DNA of 64,000 bases. Source: Acheta domesticus (Eukaryota > Arthropoda > Insecta > Orthoptera > Gryllidae). Of this stretch, positions 47,374 to 58,521 are shown one piece after another. A program made the translations under genes and the position numbers. The stretch covers positions 97,446,141 through 97,510,140 of the forward strand of contig JAHLJT010002630.1 in the NCBI GenBank assembly GCA_031308135.1, in the 5' to 3' direction. The notes beneath the pieces are model-generated. The model was given only the letters and a program-made list of their open reading frames with translations, made no database searches and was not told where the DNA came from. Position 1 is the stretch's first letter. Every line of letters begins with the position of its first letter.

Positions 47374-49007
47374 CCAAAATTTAAATTATAATTCATTCTT
47401 TTTATCAACTGTAGAGTTATTCATATGTTTTTCCTTTTTAAAAAATTGCACCATTTTCTTCTGTTAAGGCTACAATATGAGATTTTTCCATTTTCTATAG
47501 CAATCTGATTGGTTACTGCACATCTGAGGACGTCAATTTACACCATGTTGACACATAAACTATCATTGAAATCAACAAATAAGCAGAACAATACTGAATT
47601 GTGACTTACTTTTGACAGTATATTCAGTAAAATTCTAATAGATTTTTCGTGTAACTAACAATATTATTGGTACAGGATTTATTCAGATGATTCATTTACC
47701 AATTCAAATTTGGCTACATTTAATTAAAAAATCATCACATTAACCTCTTGTAACACTGAAGTTGAAATATACAAAAATATTTTCCCTAATTTGGACGGTG
47801 CCCTTAATATTTATAAATTGCAAAATAAACTTTAGATAACAAGAATACAATATTTATTACCCTCAGTTCTTTAATTACATTCTGAAACCAACGTTTTCTT
47901 ATTGTTCATAAACTCTAAATTGGTTTCATTATTTATTTAATACATTTCCAGTACTTCTTAATTAAGTTTTTCTAAACAAGGCAAATATTAATTGATTTAT
48001 AAGTTACCAAAATAATATACTTGTCCATAACATCATTCACACTCGCACCACTTGCAGCTTCAAGGGGGAAAAATTTACACTGGCACACTTAGTAATAGGA
48101 TTTTCTTGGAATGTTCTTTGAAAACAGTGTTGGGCTTGTTGGAAACACTGTTGGTGAAGTTCCATCTTTTAGCGTTGGTGAAGTAAAATTTTTTTATATC
48201 TTGCCATCACATCATACTGCAACTCGAATATCACCTCCAGAATGAAAACTTAACTCGTACACCTAAGCAAATTAAATTAATTACAGTTTGTCATAAACTA
48301 ATGAGAGTGTACCTATTCTAGAAATGCAAACAATAATGAATGATGTACATTTATTTATTTCTATTTATTTGGTCAAAAAACAGTAAAAACTGTATCTCTC
48401 ATTTGAAAATGTGACATTTTAAATAATTGGGCAATGCAGACAATGATTAATATAAAACTTGTCCAATACCATGGGAAGTGATCAGTTGGAAATAATATAA
48501 TTAAAACACTTTTAAATAAATGACACATCTACTTAGGTTAGGTTATACTATATGGATTGAAGGATTTTCAAGACTATTTTGCACGGTAGAAATGCTCACA
48601 AATTAAATAATCAATTACAATTATGCAATAAGATTTCAAAATGAATTATAAATACCTCCACTGCTGGATGGGCGAAAATCCAAGCGATGTATTGCCTACC
48701 TCCAGTCTTCTTAAAATCTTCCAAAAACCCGAAAATGAAGTTTTAGATACGGCAAATAAATGTCGGGGCACGATTCACTCTATTTAAAAGGCATGACATT
48801 CTAAATACTAACAAAAAGCTGAAAAATGTCGCCTGAAACAGCACCTGAGCAGCACGTAACCATGTAACGAATCAAAGCCACCGCCTCCATTGCCACCGGC
48901 CGCTTTTGAATTCTGTGACGTCACAAGTTTAGTTCGCTCACTACAACGATAGGATAGATGGCGCAAAAATCATTACCCCGTTTTCCTATCTAAGTTTCAC
49001 GCCCCTG

Positions 49008-49350
49008 GGGTTTCCTCGGTCTTCTATGTGTGACGTCACGCGAGCAGCACGGTCTGTAATATAGGTGGTGTTGGCCATATCCTCGTGACGCACTCCTCCG
49101 CTAGAAAGTCTTCTTCGCAAAGGCCGCCAGCTCGATTCTATATTATTTCTGTGTACTCCTGGTACAGCATCCACAAAATACAGGTAATGGTTCATAGTCT
49201 CGTGTATAAAATTGTTCTTGTGTAACTGATTGTAGCCACTCCAAAAGTCAGTCTATATCGTGGTATGTACTGAACAACAGTGTATGTACAGTGAAGAGTG
49301 TATGTACTGAACAATAAGTTGTAACAAAGTCGCTACATCTCTTCTAGGCT
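49008..49350. other. Unassigned intergenic stretch
   Basis: Flanks the right end of copy A'. A short repeat of TGTATGTACTGAACAA occurs near 49262 and 49300. Nothing else is seen. Confidence 0.4.
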
Positions 49351-49756
49351 GATTTTAAGGACAGGGTTCGGCTCACGGAGCACGGTTCACTCGCGTGGAC
49401 CACGAGAACGAATCACTCCGTGAGCACTGCTTGCATTGTGCATTGTGCGGTGTGGTGCGAATGTGTAATGGAGAATTACAATGGTTAAATGCATAAAATG
49501 CGTTGCATGCATAATGTTAAATGCATAAAATGCGTTGGTAATTGTGCGTTGGACAGACTCAAGGATGTTTTATGTTAACGCGAGGGCCGAAGGTCCGAGC
49601 CTCGTCCTCAACTAGGACACGGGTAGCGAAGCGTCACGATTCTACACGAAAATGCGTTGGCCACGTGGCCGTGTGCACACTGTGGCGGCGCCGCGAGTGA
49701 CTCGTTCGGAACCGAATCTTGCGTGTCAATAGGAGCCGAACCCTGTTCTTAAAATC
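49351..49756. mobile_element. MITE with GATTTTAAGGACAGGGTTCG ends
   Basis: The 24-bp left end is the inverted copy of the right end (complement GATTTTAAGAACAGGGTTCG) with one mismatch. The 406-bp interior is noncoding. It contains a double TTAAATGCATAAAATGCGTT unit at 49483-49535. The CAGGG core could suggest hAT, but no 8-bp duplication is visible. Confidence 0.7.
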
Positions 49757-49818
49757 TACCCTCTTCTATTATCAGCACACACTTCTAACCGAGTTTCCCG
49801 ATCAATCATGCCTAATAT

Positions 49819-50075
49819 TATACTGCGATTTTTCTAGGAAGGACTCTCAAGATAACTCAAATCCCATCTTCGCGATGGAATATGTCACGGCAATTCGCGT
49901 CTTTCTCACTCCTTCCGATAGATTTCGCACGATCGCGACCGTATGAAGCAGTGCTTGCGATCATGCGACTTCTACCGGCAAGACCGAGAAAAGACGCGAA
50001 ATGCCGTGACATATTCCACCGCGAAGATGGGATTTGAGTTATCTTGAGAGTCCTTCCTAGAAAAATCGCAGTATA
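49819..50075. repeat. Foldback element FB3 (TATACTGCG family)
   Basis: TATACTGCGATTTTTCTAGG and its complement end the element. Arms carry AAGGACTCTCAAGATAACTC and pair perfectly near the ends. The core GATCGCGACCGTATGAAGCA equals that of FB1. Confidence 0.88.
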
Positions 50076-50520
50076 GTCAGTTTCCACATTCCTTTCACCA
50101 TACGGCCGGGATGGATTTTCCTGCGGCCGACCTTGCACTCGTCTATTTCTACAACGTGTCCTTCGCTTCCTATCTTGTTTTCTTCTTCACAACGTTCGTA
50201 CAAACTGCCCAGATACACTCCTCTAAACGCCTGGAACCATTCTGCAATGGTCGTTTCCGCAATCGGAGCTGCATTGTCAAGCTCTCATTCCCTTCGCGTT
50301 CTCTCGTAGGTGCATGCCATAACAAAGCAGTATAGCATGATGAGTATTTTCCGACTGACACCTTCGCATTATGAGAAAGTGTTCAGTGTCGCAGCAGCCC
50401 TGAATCTCCTGTTATTTAGGTGCTGTAGCTGTATCCCCGCCCGGTGTCGAAGTAATGAGCGGGCATGAAACTGACTCTGAACAGGAACAAGTCCCCGGTC
50501 TCTCACTCACTGAAGTGCAG

Positions 50521-50522
<2 letters not shown>

Positions 50523-50569
<47 letters not shown>
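50523..50569. repeat. (TA)n microsatellite
   Basis: About 23 uninterrupted AT repeats, near the 3' side of the minus-strand retrotransposon relic. Confidence 0.98.
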
Positions 50570-50570
<1 letters not shown>

Positions 50571-50739
50571 CAAATTATTAATACTTAACTTATAAACAAA
50601 TTATTAATTTAGTGTTTTTTGTTGGTGTGTTGTATTTTATCATTATTATTATTCCACTACATCACGACTAAAGATGTTATGAGTTCGCTCAAAATAAAAT
50701 CTACTCCAAGTTGCAACCAGCTAAGGAGCAGATCTAGGA

Positions 50740-52660
50740 ATTGTCGTTGCCTCTACAATACTTTGCGGAAAATGTGGTCTGTTTCAAATAAAGTTATTTC
50801 TTGCACTTCCCAGTCTTTTGAATTACCGGGGAGTTTAGCCAAGTTCTTACACAAATTTTGCGGAACAAAACCCAGAGCTCCGATAACTATCGGAACGACC
50901 TGTGCTTTTACACCCCACATTCGGCTGATCTCGATTTCCAAACTCTTGTATATAAGACGTTTCTCTGCCTCCTTGGTTACGACGTTTTGATCGCAAGGTA
51001 CAGCAACATCGACTTGTTGACATGATTTTTTCTCCAAATCCCGGTTAACTATATTCGGTTTGTTTGCTGCTATCGTGCGATCAGTTTGGATTTGTTGATC
51101 ATACAATATTGTACACAATTCAACAGACGTCACCGACTTTGGTGAGAGTTCGTACCACTTGGGGCACGTGTTTGGAACTTCGAGGGCGGTACAGATCTGC
51201 CAGTGGAGGTAACTACACACCCTGTCGTGTCTTTTCAAGTATTAGGTCTTTGCTAGAATTGGACAAGCTGAGACAATATGATCAATGGTTTCTACGTGTT
51301 CTTGGCAAATGCTGCATTTAGCATCTTGTGAAATTCTGAGAACCGCTTTATCATAATTTCGTGTTCTCAATGCCTGATCTTGGGCACCTATTACAAATGC
51401 TTCTGATTCTGGCTTCATTCTTCCCCTTTTAAGCCACATAAATGATTTATCATTATTGATATGTTCTCTGTCCATTCGTTTCAAATATTGTCCGTGGAGT
51501 GGTTTCTCTCTCCACGATTTAACATTATTAGTGTATCATATTTCATGTTAAGTAGCATCATGTTCCAACCAAACGAATTGAGATTTGGTTTTTTCAATCC
51601 ATGATGCGAATTTTCTGCTCAGTGCAGTCCACTAGTCCGAAACTGTATTCGGATACAGGCACCGCCAAACTACCTATTGGTGAAATTTTATTACTGAAGT
51701 TCAGAGCAGACTGCAGGACCAGTCTCACTCTTCTGTAATACTCCCTGCGAATTTTCTCTTTCATTGTGTCGTTCGAGATGGTCCCAAATTCTTCAATGCC
51801 CCGATGTTTGTAAGTTTTACCTGGCTCAAGACCTTGAATTACAGTGTGCGTATCAACTTCAATGTTCTCTGACGTTGTCACTTTGCCTCTTTTTAAGTTG
51901 ATTTTTGCACACTTATCAAGACCAAACTTCATACAGATGTCATTTCTAAAATCACTGATGACGGGACAGCATTAGGGAGACAATCGCTTCATTCCTTGCA
52001 AACATTTTAAGATCCATGTAAAACAAATGTGATACTAGCCTTTCATCACCATGGAGCTTGTAACCAAAGTCTGTGCCACAACTGTCTAGATAGTGGGATA
52101 AGACTAATGCAAAATAACCGAGGGGATAGCAAATCTCCTTGGAAAATTCCCTTGTTAATCTGAATACTTCTGGTTTCTACTACTCCCTTTTCACTGTGTA
52201 TTAGTTACCTGGTACTCCACGACTTCATACTAGCGTTGCACAACTCAACAAGTCTAGGATAAAATCAATAGGTATCCAGGGTCTTCAAAATCCAATCGTG
52301 TGGTACACTGTCAAAGGGCATCTGGTAATCAATCCAATCTATGCTTAAATTACGTTTTCGTTTCTTTGCTTCATTCAAGATGATTTTATTCAGTAGCAAG
52401 ATTTCCTTACAGCCATAGAAACCTTTACGACATCCTTTCTGTTCAACTGGCAACAGATGGTTCTTCTCTAGGTGTCTATACATTTTGTCAGCTACGGCTA
52501 CAGTTATAACTTTGTACATTACTCGCAGACAAGTGATTGGCCTGTAGTTCTTCGCCAAAGAGCTGTCTCCTCCTTTGGGTAACAAATACGTGATACCGTT
52601 ATTATTATTATTATTGTTATTAATGAGTTGCCAATTGCACCCTTCTTGAACCATTTATAT
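50740..52660 (-). pseudogene. R2/R4-like non-LTR retrotransposon, decayed
   Basis: Read on the minus strand. At 52600-52270 lie YLLPKGGDSSLAKNYRPITC and WIDYQMPFDSVPHDWI (reverse-transcriptase fingers and palm). Near 52130 is GIFQGDLLSPRLFCISLIPL. Near 52025 the catalytic YMDD motif reads YMD-LK, one Asp codon missing. At 51932-51594 lie MKFGLDKCAKINLKRGKV and a thumb region. At 51484-51242 are RTRNYDKAVL and a Cys/His knuckle (CSICQEH...HIVSACP). At 51238-50753 is a restriction-like endonuclease (KPNIVNRD, then VDVAVPCD and EAEKRLIYKSLEIE). Stops and frameshifts lie between blocks. A 5' part before the reverse transcriptase is missing. Confidence 0.8.
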
Positions 52661-54150
52661 AAATTGAATTATAAAAATTCTGAAACAACCCGTGTATGCT
52701 TCCAAACAGATAGTGCAAGTTTAAACATGAGACTGCAGTGAGTTCAAATTAAAATCTACATACATAAAAGCCGTACAATAGCGTCTCTGGTTATGACTTA
52801 CTTTATTTATAAACTAAGATGAAGTTACATTAGAACTATAGTTCGTTTACAGTTTTTAGAAGCTTCAGCAGTTAGTAGTGTTTCTTCCAATGACAAATTG
52901 TAGGCTCTCCCTGTTGTCTCCGGATGATATGGCTGGGTGCCAAATTCGAAACGGAAATTAGCCATTGAAACGCACCAATTTGGTTTTCCGAGGAGCGTGA
53001 AAAAGTGAGATGTATCACGTTTTTATGCATTAAGTTTGTTGATTAATGCTGATTTTTTATTAATAGTATTTTTTAAATTGTCTATAAAATAAATATATTA
53101 GTTTTAGATGCAGAGAATGGCTAAAAGATATTGGAAAGCAGCTCTAGCCAAATGCTCCTGGAAACATTAGTAAGTCTACATGCAAAGAACATTTTCTGGA
53201 ACAGCATATACTATACGCGCACTTTTTCTTGATACTCCACAGCGGGGGGTGCGAGGGGAGGCAGGTTCTGTTTACGTCACGGCAGTGCAGTGCTGTCAAC
53301 ACCCACAGAAAACTCAAGCTTAAAAGCCCGTCTTGGACTAGATAGCAATGAGAAACAACTTAAGTTCCTTTTTTAATTCTGAAAAAATAATTAATAATTG
53401 TAGAAATTATTGAGTAACGAGAAGGTGCACGGTACGCAGAGGTCGTTAGAAAGAGAGAGCGAAAACTGAGAAGTCCGAATTGTAAAGGAAGAAGGTGAGC
53501 AGCACTGCAAACTTAGCCGTGACGTTCCGAGTGGGGCTCATGTTTTCTGCCGAGCCGTGCTGTGCCGGGCTGAGTGAGAACTAGGGAGCTGGAGGATCAA
53601 GAAACAGTGCGAGCGTAGTAACTGCGAATCAGTGATCCAATAAAATTTTCGGAACCATGAAATACTTTTTGCGAGAAAGTAGTCCAGTAGAAAGAAGTAA
53701 GTTCTCGATTTTCTTCGATGTGCATTCAGATATGTTGCTAATGGTAAGAGTTATTTTCAGTAGAAATAAGAATTTATTTGTCCAGAGAACAGTTAGTGGC
53801 AATATTCATTGCAATCAAATAGTAAATAATTTTAATGAAGTGTTTCTCATCAGAAGTTATTTCTTTGCAGAGTCTTCTGTAGAAGTGTCACATTGTACTC
53901 TTTGTCTGTCTGCAGTAACTGTGCCCTATATATATTTGATGACAGTATTTATGGTGTTTGCCTTGAAGGCGCATTTCCATAACTAAGTTATAAATTGTGA
54001 AATTTCTTGGTTATGATTATGTTGATTTTCAGATCCTTTGAACCAACTGAGGTGACACCAACTGCAATGGCTGTAACTGGTAAGACTTTTTAAAATAGAA
54101 TTCATCTGTCCACAGAGTAGCACAGTTAAACGTTTTATTTTCTACATTTG
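52661..54150. other. AT-rich stretch, unassigned
   Basis: A 109-codon plus-strand frame (53657-53986) lacks motifs. The composition around 53220-53620 is less AT-rich. No repeats were seen. Confidence 0.35.
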
Positions 54151-54327
54151 TATACTGCGATTTTCTTAACTGTGCCCCTGACAGGAATCAGCTTTTGACG
54201 GTTTCATCCAATCGGGAGCTTGAACGTCACCATAGTGACGTCACTGTAGCGAAATATAAGCTCCCGAATGTATGGCAGCGAAACAGCTGATTCCTGTCAG
54301 GGACACAGTTAAGAAAATCGCAGTATA
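54151..54327. repeat. Foldback element FB4 (TATACTGCG ends, different interior)
   Basis: TATACTGCGATTTTCTTAAC and its complement end the element, as in FB1-FB3. The arms (TGTGCCCCTGACAGGAATCA) and the AACGTCAC/GTGACGTC core are unrelated to the other foldbacks. The arms again pair with each other apart from about one base. Confidence 0.85.
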
Positions 54328-54820
54328 GTTCATCTGGCCCTGTTGGAAATTGAGCTTCAAACAGGGCAGATTTGTTTGAGATAGAACACAAGAAACACAC
54401 TTCCTTAGAACACAAAAATTAGACAATTTTGGACAACGTAAAATAAATGTCTTTCTGTCACATTCTAACAGAATTACGACGTTTTCTTGCCACGTCAATA
54501 GGGATACAAATTACGCAAAAATTGACATTATAAAAATATTTTCAAGAGAATCTGCCAAATTCTAATTTTTTGTTGTGCCATCTCCAGGCCTTCTTCACCT
54601 CTTCAAAGCTTTACTGAGCTGTGGCCACAGTCGTTTTCCAATCAACAGTACATATCGCTGATGGTGACAGCCATGCGCACTGGAAATGATCGAAAAGATC
54701 TTTTGACGCAGCAATCCGGCAAAGTCGTTCGGCTCCTTAGATCGGTGGAAATCGACGTAAATATTCTGGATGGGATAACTTTATATTGCGGTCCTCTACC
54801 GGGTTTCTGTGAAGTTTGCT
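54328..54820. other. Unassigned; probable 3' flank of the zinc-finger exon
   Basis: This is downstream of the minus-strand stop at 54821. No clear AATAAA signal or repeat is assigned. Confidence 0.3.
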
Positions 54821-55545
54821 TCATTTCCACTGCGGGTGCTTGCGCTTGTGATAAGAGAGACTCGCACGGTGTCTAAACTCCTCTCCGCACACGTCGCAGC
54901 GATACGGGCGCTCTCCGGTGTGTTGGCGCATGTGAATGGTCAGGTTCGAAGTTCTTGTGAAGCCCTTACCGCAGACGTTGCAGCTAAACGGACGTTCTCC
55001 TGTGTGTTGGCGAAAGTGCCTGTTAAGATTTCCTCGACTACCGAACTTCCTTCCACACACGTTGCAGCTAAACGGACGTTCTCCTGTGTGTTGGCGAAAG
55101 TGCCTGTTAAGATTTCCTCGACTACCGAACTTCCTTTCACACACGTTGCAGCTATACGGTCGTTCTCCCGTGTGCATGCGCATGTGACTGTCGAGGTGTA
55201 TCTTCTGGATGTATGTCTTACCGCACGTGTCACAACGATAAGGCCTCTCCCCCGTGTGAATGCGCATGTGCACTGCGAGGTGAGATTGGGAAGGGCACGC
55301 CCTTTGACACACGTCGCATCTAAAAGTCCGTTTCCCCGCGCGCCCAGGCTTGTGAGTGGCGGCGTTGGGGAAGCGGGCCGAAGCCGTCGCGCCCTCGTCG
55401 CCGAGGAGAGTCTGTTCGCCCGAGAGAGCGGGGCGGCCCTCGTGCGACTGCAGCGCCGCGTGCGGCGGGGACGACTGGCTCTGCTGCCCTGGGAGACTAC
55501 GCCGCGGCGTTGCCACCTCCTTCTCCAGTGGGAGGCCGTCTGCGC
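54821..55545 (-). CDS. C2H2 zinc-finger exon, six fingers (second gene, upstream exons not found)
   Basis: The acceptor GCATGCTGTGCAG lies at 55558-55546 and is phase 1, the same phase as the last exon of the 26-42 kb gene. There is no in-frame ATG before the fingers, so upstream exons are expected at higher coordinates. About 80 residues of low-complexity Ala/Ser/Pro sequence precede six fingers. Finger 1 is CDVCQRACPSQSHLAVH, finger 2 CDTCGKTYIQKIHLDSH. Fingers 3 and 4 are nearly identical (GRKFGSRGNLNRHFRQH), showing a recent 84-bp tandem duplication. Finger 5 is CNVCGKGFTRTSNLTIH and finger 6 CDVCGEEFRHRASLSYH. Linkers are HTGERP[FY]. The frame is intact to the stop after HPQWK. The GC content is much higher than in the flanks. 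A degenerate relative lies at 10915-11940. Confidence 0.75.
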
Positions 55546-55779
55546 CTGCACAGCATGCAATGACCCTTAGCAACGTCTCACGGCACACTGATTCTCTGTA
55601 CAAGCCGACGCTTTAGGCCATGTACACGTTACGTAATGGAATAAACACAAGTACTGCCCTTTCATCGTTGCTTGAACTACACTGATTATACGGAACAATT
55701 GTAAATAAGTGATTTGTATCTTGTGCGGGCACCCTAACAGACATAACTAAGGTCCGATTAAATTAAAAAGGTGATTGAC

Positions 55780-56230
55780 AATTCTGTGTGACGTCAGGAC
55801 GCCTCTCCCGTTTCCATGGCAGCTGCCAACCAGAGACAAAACGTGACGTGTCAGGTCGCTCAGTTGCCACTGCCGAACACGGGGAACATTTGAGCATCGC
55901 ACAGTGACTTCCCTGCCGCCGCGCCACAGTCACTTCCACGTCCCCTCCGTATGCCACAGTCAACATTCGGAATGCATCCGCGCACTTAATTTCGTTTTTC
56001 ACACAAAATTTGATACAGGTTCTTTGATCCATGGTAAAAATCGAAGACGATCCAAAACACGTGCAAGCAAAGCAGCTGTCAACAAATAAGTGAACATTCA
56101 AAATGGCCGAGCTTGTCAGCATAAGTGACAGACATGAGTACCAACATAACGCCACAAAAAAATCGAAATTCGATTATACGTAACCCGCGAAAAATTCAAA
56201 ATTCGCGATACTTTTTGAACACACCTCGTA
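55780..56230 (-). pseudogene. Mariner-like element, 5' end with transposase N-terminus
   Basis: At 56230 the minus strand starts TACGAGGTGTGTTCAAAAAG, a typical mariner terminal repeat next to TA. From about 56031 it reads MDQRTCIKFCVKNEIKCADA and MLTVAYGG, the first part of the helix-turn-helix domain of mariner transposases. The frame then becomes unrelated (EVTVARRQGS...). No DDE/D catalytic region or 3' terminal repeat is present, so this is a truncated copy. Confidence 0.7.
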
Positions 56231-57180
56231 TAATGTTGCGTTATACATAAGTACTTACAATATACATTTAAGAAAAATGAGTCGATATAAATTTGTTCTA
56301 TATCACTATCGCACTGTAAGAAATGCTATTTGATCAGCTTTTACACTTTTCATTCACACTCGAGGTAAATTTCTCTGAATTTTGAAACTTGGAGGTAATG
56401 TGCTAACTATATTCAATTTTTAATTTAATTATTACGCAATATTTTTTTACTGTATATTACTCGACAAACTTGCTTGAACTTTCTTTAATCATTCCAGAAT
56501 ATTTATCATGCATATAAGTGCTTATATAGCTTATTATTGATAATTTACAATAATTTACTTTGGGATTAGTGGGTATTTGGTACGAACGTGACAGAACAAA
56601 TGCAATAGAAATCTAATCGTTGAGTAAGACACATGTAACTAATGTTTCATATTTCCGTTCCTGATGTATCTCATCTTGGAGACAGTGTCTTATCCTGCAT
56701 TGTTGCACCATTGTATAAACAATGCTTCAAGCGTAATTATTTATTTTCTACAACAAATCTGCTTATTTCGGGAACGATAGAAGAAAATAAAGGCATCTGT
56801 CAACTGCTGAACATATTTCTGGATGAAGATGACCTTATTTCTGCAAATATCATTGATGCTGTGCACATTCCTCATGTTCACGAAATGACAGATAAGGAAA
56901 CTATTAATGATTTTCTGGAGGAAAAAATAGAAAAAGAAAAACTTGACTGTGGAAATGTCAACTCATTGAAAATATATAATATAGCATGAATGAAGAAAAG
57001 ATGCCATAACTATAATTTTGCTCTTACATAGTCACGACTAATGAAATCTGAAGACTGCAAAAACGTGAATGCAGTAATGAGGCAATGCATATACAGAGGA
57101 CTAAAAATTTCCCATTTTGTCAACCCACAAACAATTTCCAATGTAAAGAAATACGTTATTATGATGTAAGGATACCGACA
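56231..57180. other. AT-rich stretch with an orphan 115-codon frame
   Basis: The plus-strand frame 56642-56989 is acidic (LDEDDLISANIIDAV, EEKIEKEKLDCG) and begins with ATG. I recognise no domain. It may be a decayed exon of an unknown element. Confidence 0.25.
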
Positions 57181-58521
57181 GAGGTGGCACAGAGCATGTC
57201 TTTGTCACTGCAGTGCCTCTGACCATGAGGTCCTAGTGCCCGAGTACTAAGAATGGCAGGATTTTCGACACAAGCTACATAGCTAGGTCGAGTAAGCGGC
57301 CGTCCGGAGAAACATTATTGCGGCTGGCAGCTCTTATCAGTGATTTTCCGATCAACACTAGGTTAATGCAGGAGCAGTATCCCAACAGACGGGCCACGGA
57401 CCGCGATCATTCCTTCCCCGTCCTTGTCCTATCCTCCCCCGTTACTTGCACACCTCACACGTACTTGCACTTCATTACCACACTTGCCGCGAGACCGATC
57501 GGGGATTTAGAGCTGGTCCCGGGTGAGGCGGTGCCCCGCTAGTGGGAGATACCTGCATTGGGAGAAACCCGCAAGCCGACAGGTAGGACGGCGTGGGAAC
57601 TCGCCATCCAACAGAGGAAACTCACCGCCACTCCTGCGCTAAAAAACACGCACTACCTTTACGGGAATAATGAGCGTAGCAGTTGACGCACCCGGAATCA
57701 TTGAGCCATCTAAAGCTAGCAGCGCCCAGAAACCAATCTCAACCAAACCATATCCACAATTTCAGGCTAATTAAATGCTCTATTCCCGAATTTTAGGCTC
57801 CTCTGGATTTCCCAAAATCGTGGGCCCTGCTAGCATTAGACTAAAGCTAGCAGCGGCGCCCATCCAGAATCAATCACAAAATCAATGCAAAAATCTGAAA
57901 CCCTTCCCAAAATTTAAAAATAATTTTGGGCTCTTACAAAAAAAATATCCCTGCATTCATATTACAAAAATCAGGGCTGTACAAACAGAAACAATTAACA
58001 CTGGTTCTTATGGAGAAATAAACACCTAAATCAAAAAACCTTAGGAAAAATCTGAAACCCTTCCCAAAAGTTAAGAATAATTTTAGGCTTTTTTGGTTGG
58101 GACTTTTAGGCTCGTTTGGTTTGGACTGTTCTTTATCACAAAATCTGTCTTTAGTTTCCAAAATCGGGAGAACCGCCAATGGCGCTGACACGCTTCACAA
58201 GAACCTTAGACCACATACGATGGCTGACATTTCAACTTCTCAGCGAAAAATCGAATACGCTACTAGGTAAAGGTTCTCAGAAATTCTGTTGAGAACATTT
58301 GTTGCGTCTCGTAAATATTATTTGAAGCAAGTACCAATAAAATCGACGAAATCAGCGAAAATACATTAAAAATTACGGAAAGGGGGTACAAAATGACTTA
58401 TTAGTCGAAGTCCACGAAAAATGCCAAAAAAATTACGTATAAAAATGGGTCATTTCGTTTTCTCATAACATAAAATGAATTTCTATATTAAACTCCATTT
58501 TTTTCTAAACCGAAAAGAAAA
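57181..58521. repeat. Unassigned stretch with degenerate direct repeats
   Basis: CTAAAGCTAGCAGC occurs near 57711 and 57841. AAAATCTGAAACCCTTCCCA occurs near 57892 and 58048. Together they indicate overlapping decayed repeats between about 57700 and 58170. The 57300-57600 part is moderately GC-rich without a recognised gene. 58200-58521 holds nothing. Confidence 0.4.

Larger units (their letters stand above)
42004..49007 (+). mobile_element. P-element-like DNA transposon, copy A', with two insertions
   Basis: GATTAAGGTCCGTTTCCACT at 42004-42023 is shared with copy A. The rest of the copy resumes at 44284 after a hAT insertion and runs to CACGCCCCTG at 49007. A second insertion occupies 46882-47373. 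There is no inverted left arm. The left edge lies 68 bp from the ATG of the zinc-finger gene, on that gene's 5' side, so the element occupies its promoter-proximal region. The 3' half (47380-49000) has no coding content. Confidence 0.75.

Noticed and set aside
54809..55570. 253-codon plus-strand frame over the zinc-finger exon
   Set aside because: It is antisense to an intact finger array whose periodic codons keep the opposite strand open. It has no domain of its own.
5172..58521. A single tandem duplication containing both A and B blocks
   Set aside because: A and B keep the same order in both places, but the sequences between them share no homology. A has exact ends like a transposon, so separate events are simpler.
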